DNA from: Bacillus sp. 491mf
Lineage (GTDB): Bacteria; Bacillota; Bacilli; Bacillales; Bacillaceae_G
NCBI RefSeq assembly: GCF_900112415.1
Contig: NZ_FOLV01000037.1
Span: 1-37,007, forward strand
Direction of reading: 5' to 3'
DNA length: 37,007 bases
This document shows, in pieces, positions 1 through 6,781 of this stretch (the first letter of the stretch is position 1; every line of letters begins with the position of its first letter). The translations under genes and the position numbers were made by a program. The notes beneath the pieces are model-generated. The model was given only the letters and a program-made list of their open reading frames with translations. It was not told where the DNA came from and did not search any database.

Positions 1-133
1 TCAGAATGCATCATATAAGCGTGTATTAGAGGAATTGGACAACGTTTCTAAGCAATTGACAACGCTACTATACAACCAAACGTTATTAATGCAGGAAATA
101 CAGGAATTGAAAAAAGGTAAGGTGACGATATGA
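1..133 (+). CDS. 3' end of a small hypothetical protein (cut by window edge)
   Basis: An open frame runs in from the window edge (first full codon at base 2) and stops at 131-133. The visible 43 residues are hydrophilic and heptad-like (LEELDNVSKQLTTLLYNQ...), consistent with a short coiled coil. Its stop overlaps the start of the next gene (ATGA), so the two are very likely co-transcribed and translationally coupled. The start lies outside the window and I do not recognise the family. Confidence 0.55.
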   Translation, partial: QNASYKRVLEELDNVSKQLTTLLYNQTLLMQEIQELKKGKVTI

Positions 134-288
134 AAAATAAATATGTGATCATCGGCATAGCGTTTTGCGTGGCCACGGGTTTCGTAGCAACAAACATAAT
201 TGTAGATAAACACTGTCAGCGGCAGGGCGGACCAACACAAGATGGTTTACACAATTGGCATAAAACAAAAGATCAGTATTGTGAATGA
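130..288 (+). CDS. Small single-pass membrane or exported protein, 52 aa, unknown function
   Basis: It starts with MKNKYVIIGIAFCVATGF, a short basic N-terminus followed by a hydrophobic stretch of about 17 residues (a membrane anchor or signal peptide). The remainder is polar, with two cysteines (CQRQ... and the C-terminal YCE) that could pair outside the cell. The ATG overlaps the stop of the upstream frame by four bases (ATGA), which is the main support that it is real. A GGTAAGGTG-like ribosome site lies inside the upstream gene. No family is recognised; similar tiny membrane proteins are common on phages and plasmids. Confidence 0.55.
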   Translation: MKNKYVIIGIAFCVATGFVATNIIVDKHCQRQGGPTQDGLHNWHKTKDQYCE

Positions 289-777
289 TTGTTATGGTAC
301 TTTATTTTTGGTGATGAGTTTTGGGGCTGATTTTTAACTGTATTTCATTCTAATTTAGTAGAAATAAATAAAGTTCCACAAACGACCGTTTTTGTTTTTT
401 TTAAGAAAAAAAGTCTGGATATGCTAGACTCTTTTTCTTAAGATAGTTTATTAATGGAGTGTTTCCATATCAAAACTACTATTACTTCCCCACATAAACA
501 TACTTCATAGATAATACTTGCAATATTCCCGAAGATTTCTAATCCAAAAGGTGTTGATTTAAAATAAAGTTCGATTATTTATAATAAAGATTGATAACTT
601 GTAAAAAAGTTTGATAAAAAGATCCGTTTTGTAGAGTATTTCTTTGTTCCACAAGCGGGCCATTTAATGGAATAAAGCTTATTGAGTTAACCGGGACAGG
701 TTGATTAATAAGAAAAGGAAATGAAACCAGTTTTATAGAATTAATTAGGTAATTCATTTTCCTGGAGGGATAACTGA
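289..777. other. Intergenic stretch before the reductase gene
   Basis: About 490 bases with no convincing gene. It holds the strong inverted repeat listed at 401-442. The rest is AT-rich and has no frame with a good ribosome site. A motif starting gttccacaa occurs twice (near 373 and 655), which may be leftover repeat sequence. The promoter of the reductase gene presumably lies between about 600 and 760. Confidence 0.5.
401..442. terminator. Bidirectional rho-independent terminator
   Basis: Two 16-base arms with a single mismatch (ttaagaaaaaaagtct and agactctttttcttaa) enclose a loop of about 9 bases. A runs on one side and T runs on the other let it work in both directions. It separates the two small genes at the left edge from the reductase gene. 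Confidence 0.7.
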
Positions 778-1329
778 ATGGCTGAATTGATTTATCATGT
801 TGCAGTTTCACTAGATAACTTTATTGCAGATCAAGGTATGATAGATAGAAATATTAATAATTCTAGCTTTTTATTTGATGGGGATCATGTCCCAGACTTT
901 TTATCAGATATTCATCAATACGATGCCGTATTGATGGGTAGAAAAACATATGAGTTTGGATTTCAATTCGGTGCTAAACCAGGTGAACCTGGCTATAAGG
1001 GCATAAAACATTACATATTTTCAAACTCCATGCAGTTTGAGTCAAACGAAGAGGTCGAACTTATCAAAGGTGATGCTATAGGATTTATTAAGAATCTCAA
1101 ACAGCAAGGGGAGGGTAAAATTTGGCTATGTGGAGGCGGAGAATTAGCTGGGTCGTTGATTAAACATAAACTCATTGATCAATTGGTGCTGAAGGTTAAT
1201 CCAATTATAGTCGGTGAAGGTATTTCTCTATTCGGAAGCGTAAGGCCACGTCTTAACTTAAAGTTAGTGGACATGAAACAGTACTCTAGTGGAGTTGTCA
1301 AACCGACTTACAATATTATTTATACTTAG
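778..1329 (+). CDS. Dihydrofolate reductase family protein (RibD C-terminal domain)
   Basis: A 183-aa protein of the RibD-C/DHFR-like fold, a family of NADPH-dependent reductases related to RibD and to Bacillus YwjB/YyaP. Visible family features are the N-terminal strand and SLDNFIA loop (residues 8-17), the central VLMGRKTYEFG motif (about 51-61), which matches the DHFR-type MGRKTxE nucleotide-binding helix, and the C-terminal WLCGGGELAGSLI glycine-rich motif (about 118-130), then LIDQLVLKVNPIIVGEGI. The ATG at 778 is preceded by GGAGGG ten bases upstream. The gene stands alone between terminators. The substrate is not evident; it need not reduce dihydrofolate and should not be called trimethoprim resistance without a test. 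Confidence 0.85.
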   Translation: MAELIYHVAVSLDNFIADQGMIDRNINNSSFLFDGDHVPDFLSDIHQYDAVLMGRKTYEFGFQFGAKPGEPGYKGIKHYIFSNSMQFESNEEVELIKGDAIGFIKNLKQQGEGKIWLCGGGELAGSLIKHKLIDQLVLKVNPIIVGEGISLFGSVRPRLNLKLVDMKQYSSGVVKPTYNIIYT

Positions 1330-1468
1330 GATTATCCTAGAGAACCCCTGTCTTTAATTAATTTTCAACAATAAAATTTCAACCAATTGTTCAATAAAAG
1401 GGCGCTTTAATTGAGCAGGGATCACAAAAATTATCAAATTTTTTTATAAAAGGATGATTCAATTGAAT

Positions 1469-1520
1469 ATAGAAAAAGCGTGTTTTGATCAATCTTTTTT
1501 TCAAAACACGCTTTTTCTAT
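1469..1520. terminator. Perfect 20-bp inverted repeat, bidirectional terminator
   Basis: The arms atagaaaaagcgtgttttga (1469-1488) and its exact complement (1501-1520) surround a 12-base loop. It sits between the convergent reductase gene and the small membrane gene at 1563-1796 and would terminate both transcripts. Confidence 0.8.
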
Positions 1521-1562
1521 TTGCTCTTTTATCAAGGTTTATTAAGTTAATTTAATCAAACT

Positions 1563-1796
1563 TTATTCAAAAGCTACAAAAGGTAGTAAAAATGTAGCAA
1601 TTCCTACTACGTAAGCAAATATACCGCATAATTTAGCTAGTTTATTTTTGTCACCAATAAAAGTTTCTTCCTGATATCCAGCAATAAGAGATAAGCGTTT
1701 TTTAATATGAATTTGATAACCACTTATCATAATAATTAAACCAACAATCGTACAAATCACCAATAAAACCACCAACTTCACTGTCCTCACCATCAT
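1563..1796 (-). CDS. DUF3784-like small membrane protein
   Basis: A 77-aa protein with two hydrophobic segments (about residues 7-26 and 57-74) separated by a polar stretch reading LIAGYQEET...KLAKLCG. That central GY plus KLxKLCG pattern is what I associate with DUF3784, a family of two-helix membrane proteins of unknown function common in Firmicutes. The start is uncertain: the ATG codons at the 5' end have no good ribosome site, while GGTGAGG inside the frame could serve a TTG or GTG start 15-21 bases further in. The gene ends against the strong terminator at 1469-1520. The transposon end at 1835 begins just upstream, so the native promoter may be lost. Confidence 0.6.
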   Translation of the reverse strand: MMVRTVKLVVLLVICTIVGLIIMISGYQIHIKKRLSLIAGYQEETFIGDKNKLAKLCGIFAYVVGIATFLLPFVAFE

Positions 1797-1834
1797 TTTT
1801 ATAATTTTACCATAAAAGGTTATTATTCTAGATG

Positions 1835-1872
1835 CTTAGCGTACGAAATTCGTGTTCTGTTGGCGAGACCCC
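1835..1872. repeat. 38-bp Tn3-family terminal inverted repeat (orphan right end)
   Basis: It starts cttagcgtacgaaatt and ends gcgagacccc, exactly 38 bases. Read on the minus strand it begins GGGG and ends TACGCTAAG, the signature of Tn3-family ends such as Tn4430. The GGGG tip faces right, so the transposon body lay to the left. No transposase of this element is in the window. Confidence 0.7.
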
Positions 1873-1884
1873 ATCGCTATCAGT
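1872..1884. repeat. Remnant of an IS231-like terminus
   Basis: The sequence catcgctatcag directly abuts the GGGG tip of the Tn3-type end and matches the IS231-like end at 36853-36864. IS231 is known to target the tips of Tn4430, so its position here fits. The rest of the element is missing. Confidence 0.45.
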
Positions 1885-1923
1885 ATGTCCAAGTTTACTA
1901 GACCAATTTCATATATTTTGAAG

Positions 1924-1937
1924 TTTGCACCAGAACC
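1924..1937. repeat. Orphan IS6/IS240-type terminus
   Basis: tttgcaccagaacc is the complement of GGTTCTGGTGCAAA, the terminal repeat type of IS240/IS6-family elements. The same core occurs at 6972 beside an IS6 transposase remnant and at 25218. No transposase is present here. Confidence 0.5.
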
Positions 1938-1940
1938 GTT

Positions 1941-1968
1941 TAAAAGCCCTGTATAAACAGGGCTTTTA
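1941..1968. terminator. Terminator of the parM-parR operon
   Basis: Perfect 12-base arms (taaaagccctgt and acagggctttta) with a 4-base loop lie four bases downstream of the parR stop on the minus strand, with a U tract on that strand. Confidence 0.75.
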
Positions 1969-1972
1969 CTAG

Positions 1973-2209
1973 TTATTCAGATTCAAAATTTCCACCACGA
2001 TTTAATTTTGGACGTTTCTTCTTTTTTGGTTCTTCTTTCGTCTCAATTACTTGTGCAACAATCGGAGCTGTTCCACTAGTATGAATGTATTGTCTAATAG
2101 CTGTTCTTACCATTTCTGCCTTACGATTACGTGGTAAAGACTCTAACCATAATTTAATGTCCTTATCTAGAACATCATCATAAGACAAAAGGTACGTCTT
2201 ATTCGCCAT
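1973..2209 (-). CDS. parR: ParR-type centromere-binding partition protein
   Basis: A 78-aa protein directly downstream of and overlapping the ParM gene by 11 bases, the position of ParR in type II partition loci. The N-terminal half (LSYDDVLDKDIKLWLESL, then RKAEMVRTAIRQYI) reads as a ribbon-helix-helix DNA-binding fold, as in known ParR proteins. The C-terminal 25 residues are very basic (KEEPKKKKRPKLNRGG) and probably form the flexible tail that contacts the actin-like filament. It would bind the repeats upstream of parM, cap ParM filaments and repress the operon. The assignment rests on position and architecture rather than a strong sequence signature. Confidence 0.7.
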   Translation of the reverse strand: MANKTYLLSYDDVLDKDIKLWLESLPRNRKAEMVRTAIRQYIHTSGTAPIVAQVIETKEEPKKKKRPKLNRGGNFESE

Positions 2210-3209
2210 CTTCTTCGCCTACCTCGAATTTTCCGTATCTATAGAAACCTTCTACGTTTGCCGTTTGGCTTTCTTCTAATTTTGTTACTTTACCAATCCA
2301 CTCTTCTAATAACTGATGGAACGTATTCGCACCACCACCAGAAACAAGTACTTCATCGAAACGGTCGAATGTTTTCCAAGCATTATTTACACCATTTACA
2401 ATGAAATCATAAACTTCTTTAATTGAAGCTGATTTCTCTTCATTGAAGTCAATTGAATCCATACGTTTAGAAGCTTGATATTCTCCAATTTCAAATACTT
2501 TTTCTAATTTATAATCATTAATAGTAGCACTTGTTTCCTTCTTGATTTTAGAAACAATCGGCTCATATACATCATGCATTCCTTTTGGAACAGAAGTAGA
2601 CTCTTTTTCGCGACGCAACATAGAGATTACATCTAAATCAGTTGTACCTGTTCCGATATCAATAATACCTACAATCATATCTTCATAAGAATCATCACTT
2701 ACAAAACCATCTTCATCTAAGTAACGGCTCATAACTGTACCTACCGGTTGAGCAAGAACGATTACATCCACAACATTAATCGTTACTTTCTTACCATTCA
2801 CTTCAATTTCGTGAGCTCCTTGGTATACTTCTTTAATTTCATCAACTGCTTTTGTCCCGATTTCTTGACTAGGAACACCAGTCACAACTAAAACTTCATC
2901 ATAACTTTTTATGTTTGTTTTAACTGCCATTTCAGCTAAAGCAATCTTAGATAATGTTTTGTATTGATTTGTTTTATAACGATTTTGTTGAGCGTATGTG
3001 TTCAAAGTGTTACTCACTTTGATGATGTCATCGCCCCATACATATTCAGCGCCGTCAACTTTATATGTTTTTAACTTCATTTTACCACCAGATAGTGCTT
3101 CGCCTACATTAGAAGCAAATGAATAGATAGATGGAAGTGTCTTTTTAAACACATCTGTACGCATTTTAACAGCCCCATTCCCATGATCAATTGCAAATAC
3201 TTTTGTCAT
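2199..3209 (-). CDS. parM: ParM/StbA-family actin-like plasmid segregation ATPase
   Basis: A 336-aa actin-fold protein. Motifs visible in order: phosphate 1 FAIDHGNGAVK at residues 5-15, phosphate 2 VGIIDIGTGTTDLDVI near 180-195, and the adenosine loop VLVSGGGANTF near 288-298. It polymerises in an ATP-dependent way and pushes or pulls plasmid copies apart together with ParR and the centromere. The length is typical for ParM. The B. thuringiensis plasmid pBMB67 has a related ParM that forms nanotubules; whether this one behaves that way cannot be told from sequence. The ATG is preceded by a purine-rich AGGGGGAAATAAA ribosome site. It forms an operon with parR. Confidence 0.9.
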   Translation of the reverse strand: MTKVFAIDHGNGAVKMRTDVFKKTLPSIYSFASNVGEALSGGKMKLKTYKVDGAEYVWGDDIIKVSNTLNTYAQQNRYKTNQYKTLSKIALAEMAVKTNIKSYDEVLVVTGVPSQEIGTKAVDEIKEVYQGAHEIEVNGKKVTINVVDVIVLAQPVGTVMSRYLDEDGFVSDDSYEDMIVGIIDIGTGTTDLDVISMLRREKESTSVPKGMHDVYEPIVSKIKKETSATINDYKLEKVFEIGEYQASKRMDSIDFNEEKSASIKEVYDFIVNGVNNAWKTFDRFDEVLVSGGGANTFHQLLEEWIGKVTKLEESQTANVEGFYRYGKFEVGEEDGE

Positions 3210-3375
3210 TTTATTTCCCCCTAGAAAATAATTAATAATTATCTATCTGTTATATAAGAATTATGTATTTATGAGTTTATTCTAACTGAAAGTTGGTAGA
3301 TTCACAACAAATGATTAATACTTATAAAATAATTATATAACAGTTATATAATTATTTAAATAAAAAAGAGACTCA
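3210..3375. promoter_or_regulatory. Candidate parC centromere and par operon promoter
   Basis: This very AT-rich gap upstream of parM contains a perfect inverted repeat, aaataattatataac at 3327-3341 and its complement at 3343-3357, around a single base. On the minus strand a TTATATAAC(A/T)G core recurs near 3247-3257 and in both arms of the palindrome. Repeats at this position are where ParR usually binds in ParMRC systems. The upstream DUF3967 regulator is another possible ligand. Confidence 0.5.
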
Positions 3376-3903
3376 TCACCAGAATCTCCACCAAGACTTC
3401 TTATTCGTTGCAGCTGCTTCTAAAAGAGCTTTTTGCTCCTGCGAGTCTCTAATTGTTTGCATAAGTAATTGATCTCGTTTCTCTAATCTCTCGTCAATAT
3501 ATCGCTGCTGATCATCTAATTTCTTAGCCATTTGCTTTAATAGGCCATTCTGCTGCTGAATCATTTCTTTTAACTCGTTATATCGCTCGTCATGTTTCTC
3601 ATTTCGCGTTATAACATCAGTATCGACATCTGCTATATCTTTTTCTTTAATCCATGTCATTATTGCGTTACAAGCCTGTTTTAATGTCATATCAGGGTGC
3701 GACTTTATTTCAATTAATTTACGTAGTGTTATAACGTCGTTATCCATGAATCCACGATGGCCATGCTCATTTTTATGAAAGTGATATCCATGTTCTTCAA
3801 GCATGATACAGTACTTACGTAAAGTAGACTCCTGGATCTTCAATAACACTGCTACGTCCTTGCTGGCATGTATAGATTGAGAGCTGTCTGTTTTATCTGT
3901 CAT
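3376..3903 (-). CDS. MerR-like HTH protein with coiled coil and DUF3967 C-terminus
   Basis: 175 aa. The N-terminal 80 residues resemble a MerR/RacA-type winged helix: VAVLLKIQESTLRKYCIMLE followed by GYHFHKNEHGHRGFMDNDVI, where a turn and wing would lie, and VITLRKLIEI. Residues 100-150 are a long coiled coil (RYNELKEMIQQQNGLLKQMAKKL). The C-terminal KRDQLLMQTIRDSQEQK block matches what I know as DUF3967, common on B. cereus-group plasmids and phages. It ends in the aromatic tail WWRFW, which might contact membrane. The gene reads in the same direction as parMR, 166 bases upstream, so it may be a DNA-binding factor of plasmid segregation or copy control. Function not established. Confidence 0.75.
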   Translation of the reverse strand: MTDKTDSSQSIHASKDVAVLLKIQESTLRKYCIMLEEHGYHFHKNEHGHRGFMDNDVITLRKLIEIKSHPDMTLKQACNAIMTWIKEKDIADVDTDVITRNEKHDERYNELKEMIQQQNGLLKQMAKKLDDQQRYIDERLEKRDQLLMQTIRDSQEQKALLEAAATNKKSWWRFW

Positions 3904-4090
3904 AGCACCATCACCTCACGTTATAACATTCGTGATAGTGAAAGAGGAATCCTTGTCTTCGCCAAAATCCCCACCTCAAAACCAATAATTCCCAAAAAGG
4001 ATATTTCTATTTTGAATAATCATAATTAAATGTGATGATTTAGGTAATGGTATTATATATAACTGACTAATTTCTTCATCTTCTGTGCTT

Positions 4091-4145
4091 ATCCGCTCCT
4101 TTTTCTTGTCCATACTGGTTCCAAGGACAAGAAAAAGGAGCGGAT
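4091..4145 (+). promoter_or_regulatory. Hairpin enclosing the IS630 transposase ribosome-binding site
   Basis: Exact 21-base arms (atccgctcctttttcttgtcc at 4091-4111, complement at 4125-4145) have a 13-base loop. The right arm contains AAGGAG, the ribosome site for the transposase start at 4151. A transcript entering from outside would fold this site shut, while one starting inside the element would lack the left arm. Confidence 0.55.
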
Positions 4146-4150
4146 TATGA

Positions 4151-5175
4151 ATGAAACGTTTGACGATTACAAATACACATGGCCTTACGGTTACTGACTT
4201 GCGGATACAAGAAAAATAGGAAAGCAATGCATTTTTTCGCACACGGATTATGGCTGTGCGTCTCGTCATGCAAGGGAAATTGGGCAAAGAAGCAGCCGAG
4301 ATTTGTGGGATCCATCGCCAGTCTGTTTCCGAATACGTAAAACGGTTTAATGAAGGTGGCATGGACCTCCTTCTTGAGCGTAAAATGGCACCGGGACGCG
4401 CATGTTTTCTAACGGACGACCAACAACAGGCGCTCACAGAAATCATTCTAACAAGCACACCGACGGATCAAGGCTTGGGAAGTGCTGTGTCCTGGACTAC
4501 ACCAGTCATTCAGGAATATTTGCGTCGTACGTATGATGTAGAAATGTCGACTACAGGTGTTTTACGCATGCTTTGGCGGTTGAAGTTAAGTTATACCCGT
4601 CCGACCTACACACTCAAGGAGGCAGATCCCAAGAAACAGCGTATGTTCCGACATCAAATTACCTTGATTAAAAAAAACTGCTGAATGACGACATGGTTCT
4701 TCTCTATCAAGATGAGACGCATGTGCGAGCGTATCAAAGTCTACACGCTACTTGGTCACAACGGGGATCGCAAAAACAGATTCCAACTTACGGTCATCAT
4801 ACCAGCGTAACCGTTTTTGGAACAGTAAACGCCCAAACAGGAGAAGTAGTACACCAGACGGCGTCTTCCTGTAAACAGGAAGACTTTTTGTCATTCCTCT
4901 TCTATGTGTTAAAGCAATACAAAGATAAGTTTGTGGTCATGGCCACAGACAACGCTCGCATTCATAAAAGTAAATCCGTACAAAACTTCTTGTATGAACA
5001 GAAAGAGCGGCTGATGTTCGTATACCTTCCGCCGTACTCACCGAATCTGAACCCCATTGAGAGACTGTGGAAATGGTTAAAACAACAAGTCATTGCCAAC
5101 CGATTTCATCCGAAACAAGCATCCATAAAAGAGGCGGTACAAGGCTTTCTATCAGCAAGGAAACATCTTTGGTAA
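4151..5175 (+). pseudogene. IS630-family transposase, interrupted (amber codon, then -1 frameshift at A8)
   Basis: The frame starts at ATG 4151 (MKRLTITNTHGLTVTDLRIQ) behind AAGGAG and meets an in-frame TAG at 4217-4219. It continues in the same frame through an N-terminal HTH (KEAAEICGIHRQSVSEYVKR) to 4684. The catalytic half resumes in the -1 frame from the run of eight A at about 4669-4676 and runs to 5175, with the IS630 DDE residues visible: LYQDETHVR, MATDNARIH and YSPNLNPIERLW. A -1 slip on A8 could be programmed frameshifting as used by some IS630 elements. The TAG, however, probably inactivates the copy unless translation starts at a later codon such as 4250. Confidence 0.8.
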
Positions 5176-5187
5176 TTAAAAATTCGT

Positions 5188-6090
5188 TTATGAAGCTAAC
5201 CAATCATAAAACGGAACTTTACCTGTATATTCATGTTCCGAAAGTGACTTAGCTACCATATTTCTATCCAGTTTGTCTGACTCTAATTGTTTCTTTGCAT
5301 TCTCTTTAATTCTACGAAGTTCCAAATCTTCGATTTTATTAACCAATGCCGTAATTAAATAATCCCTAAAGTTAGAGATTTTCCCTTGATTGTATTTATC
5401 CATTACTTTTCGTAAAACAGATTTGAAGCTTCTATCTGTTAATTCATCTTTTGTAGCTTCTCGAAGAGTATTAACGATTAAATTTAATTGCTCTTCAGTT
5501 AAGGAAGGAGAAGAGAAGCTTCGCTTATCATCATCAAGTTTTGCTATATCATTTATATATGTTTTGGTATTTTCTTTTTTGGTATTTTCTCTTTGGTTAT
5601 TTATATTGTACTGACTTTCCGGATTCGGGTTTTCCACATGCGGATTTTCAGGAAGTGGATTTTCGGAGCCCTCCGAACGTTCGGAAACCATTTCCGGATT
5701 TTCAGGAAGAGGCTCTCCGAACTCTACACGAACCGTATAATCTTGTGTTTTTAGTTCTTCTAGAGTTTCTTCTAACATTTCAGCTACATCTTCTTTTATC
5801 TGTCCATAAATGTAAATTTGTTGTATGAACTTACCCTTTTCTAAAACTTTAACACGGGCAACATATTTATTATGTATCAATTCTTTAAGTGCGTTATAAT
5901 GTGCATCACGTCCGTTTTTAGAACGTTTAATAATGTCTGGCATATTAACCTTCCAAACTCCATCACGATGCGAACAGAACTGAATTAAAAGGTATTTCGC
6001 CATTCCAGTTAGGTTACAATCATCTAATAGTGCATTTTCCACAATACTGTGCCCGCGTTTCCGAGCGTGTTTAAAAACATCATTAGTCAT
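5188..6090 (-). CDS. Putative plasmid replication initiator, winged-helix N-terminus
   Basis: 300 aa. Residues 25-100 read as a winged-helix replication domain: LTGMAKYLLIQFCSHRDG, VWKVNMPDIIKRSKNGRDAH, YNALKELIHNKYVARVKV. A low-complexity linker follows (about 125-165) with PLPENP-type repeats, then a helical C-terminal part ending VPFYDWLAS. The conserved-looking FYDWL tail is typical of Rep-like proteins from Bacillus plasmids and related phage DnaD-like replication proteins. The context (next to partition genes, with a long structured leader) supports an initiator role. The ATG at 6090 has GGAGG ten bases upstream. An alternative is a phage-type HTH protein; I do not recognise a specific Rep family, so no symbol is given. 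Confidence 0.6.
   Translation of the reverse strand: MTNDVFKHARKRGHSIVENALLDDCNLTGMAKYLLIQFCSHRDGVWKVNMPDIIKRSKNGRDAHYNALKELIHNKYVARVKVLEKGKFIQQIYIYGQIKEDVAEMLEETLEELKTQDYTVRVEFGEPLPENPEMVSERSEGSENPLPENPHVENPNPESQYNINNQRENTKKENTKTYINDIAKLDDDKRSFSSPSLTEEQLNLIVNTLREATKDELTDRSFKSVLRKVMDKYNQGKISNFRDYLITALVNKIEDLELRRIKENAKKQLESDKLDRNMVAKSLSEHEYTGKVPFYDWLAS
5620..5735. repeat. Iteron-like direct repeats and palindrome inside the rep gene
   Basis: The motif cggattttcaggaag(t/a)gg occurs near 5641-5658 and 5694-5712, with further cggatt/ttttcc variants near 5621-5634. A 14-bp palindrome tccgaacgttcgga lies at 5672-5685, and a half copy tccgaac occurs at about 5717. The repeats encode the PLPENP units of the linker. 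Origins embedded in the rep coding sequence are known for RepA_N plasmids, so this may be the origin. Confidence 0.4.
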
Positions 6091-6107
6091 AATAAAAAAT
6101 CCTCCAT
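6087..6107 (-). CDS. Candidate 6-residue leader peptide coupled to rep
   Basis: An ATG at 6107 opens MEDFLL and stops at TGA, which overlaps the rep start codon (ATGA). GGGGAGG lies just upstream, though with short spacing. The rep ribosome site lies inside this mini-ORF. Such leader ORFs couple translation of replication genes in some plasmids. The length alone gives little statistical support. Confidence 0.35.
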   Translation of the reverse strand: MEDFLL

Positions 6108-6300
6108 TTTCCTCCCCGGCTTAAAATTGGGTATAGGAAAGTAGAGGATTTGTATTTACGTTTTTTTGAAGTTATGATACTATCGTTATAGATAGTATTA
6201 ACTTAATGACGTAATTTACAAAACCTCTGCTTTTGGAGTTTTTAAATGGTGGTCTGGCGGCCAACCTCTACCATCTAAAAACTGAGCCGGGGGTTTTTTA
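6108..6300 (-). promoter_or_regulatory. Structured rep leader, candidate copy-number control region
   Basis: On the minus strand the leader carries CCCCGGCT (6285-6292) near its 5' side. This can pair with AGCCGGGG (6114-6121), which merges with the GGGGAGG ribosome site just before the leader peptide and rep. Between them lie an imperfect hairpin (about 6246-6274), containing a tggcggcca core, and an 8-base-arm inverted repeat atactatc/gatagtat (6177-6198). This resembles plasmid leaders controlled by long-range pairing and an antisense RNA, but no promoter for an antisense transcript could be assigned with confidence. Confidence 0.45.
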
Positions 6301-6387
6301 ATTTTATATAAAGTTATTTGTTTGAAAATCTATGTATCTATCCTTCATCATAGCAGAGATTTGCTGAAAAAAGAAGGGTAAAAGAGA

Positions 6388-6413
6388 AGACCGTCGTTTG
6401 ATGGTCTTTTTTT
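6388..6413 (+). terminator. Rho-independent terminator upstream of hfq
   Basis: agaccgtc and gatggtct (one G-T pair) form a stem with loop gttt, followed by seven T. It lies just before the Hfq-like gene and would stop plus-strand transcription, including any antisense RNA made across the rep leader. Confidence 0.65.
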
Positions 6414-6445
6414 GTTATACTTGAACCAAAAGGGGGATGAAGATC

Positions 6446-6712
6446 ATGCATATGTTTTTTGATAGTATCTTAATGTATCTAGAGCATTATGAAATACAGT
6501 GTACGTTTGTGTTGAGTAATAGTAAGTCATTAAAGGGAAAAGTAGTTGGAAGAGAACAATATATGATTTATGTTGAGACTGATGAGAAACAACACTTTTT
6601 GTTTAAATCTAGCATTGTAGACATTATTCCAAATGAAAAGTTAGATTTACAGAAGGTTAAAACATCTGTAAAAAATCATTTATCCAAGAAAAAAGAAATG
6701 GTAACGAAATAA
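6446..6712 (+). CDS. hfq: Hfq-like RNA chaperone (plasmid-encoded)
   Basis: 88 aa from the ATG at 6446, chosen because AAGGGGG ends nine bases before it; the ATG at 6437 is too close. The N-terminal helix (MFFDSILMYLEHYEIQ) is followed by an Sm1-like strand set, CTFVLSNSKSLKGKVVGRE, and MIYVETDEKQHFLFKSSIVD, the Sm2 region. In bacterial Hfq the Sm2 motif is usually Y-K-H; here it reads F-K-S, so the proximal RNA-binding face may differ. The basic C-terminal tail (VKNHLSKKKEMVTK) is typical in length. B. anthracis is known to carry a third hfq on pXO1, and this gene fits that plasmid-borne class. It would bind small RNAs, perhaps controlling plasmid or host transcripts. Confidence 0.75.
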   Translation: MHMFFDSILMYLEHYEIQCTFVLSNSKSLKGKVVGREQYMIYVETDEKQHFLFKSSIVDIIPNEKLDLQKVKTSVKNHLSKKKEMVTK

Positions 6713-6755
6713 TATATAGGATCTCTGCACAATGTGTGGGGATTTTTTCATAAAG

Positions 6756-6781
6756 AAAAGACACTCTTATGAGTGCCTTTA
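6756..6781. terminator. Terminator downstream of hfq
   Basis: aaagacactc and gagtgccttt pair with one mismatch around ttat, with A and T runs at the edges. It follows the Hfq-like gene by about 45 bases. Confidence 0.6.

Larger units (their letters stand above)
4091..5187 (+). mobile_element. IS630-family insertion sequence (boundaries uncertain)
   Basis: The element contains the IS630-type transposase frames at 4151-5175. On the left it is marked by a striking 21-bp inverted repeat (4091-4111 and 4125-4145). On the right it ends within 12 bases of the transposase stop, because the replication gene on the other strand reads to its native-looking end at 5188. IS630 elements insert at TA dinucleotides; TA occurs at several places near both edges, so exact ends could not be fixed. 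Confidence 0.65.

Noticed and set aside
575-811. 78-aa minus-strand frame upstream of and overlapping the reductase gene start
   Set aside because: No ribosome site and low-complexity composition; it overlaps a clear gene on the other strand.
3976-4458. 160-aa minus-strand frame over the IS630 element
   Set aside because: It is antisense to the recognised transposase frame and has no protein-like character.
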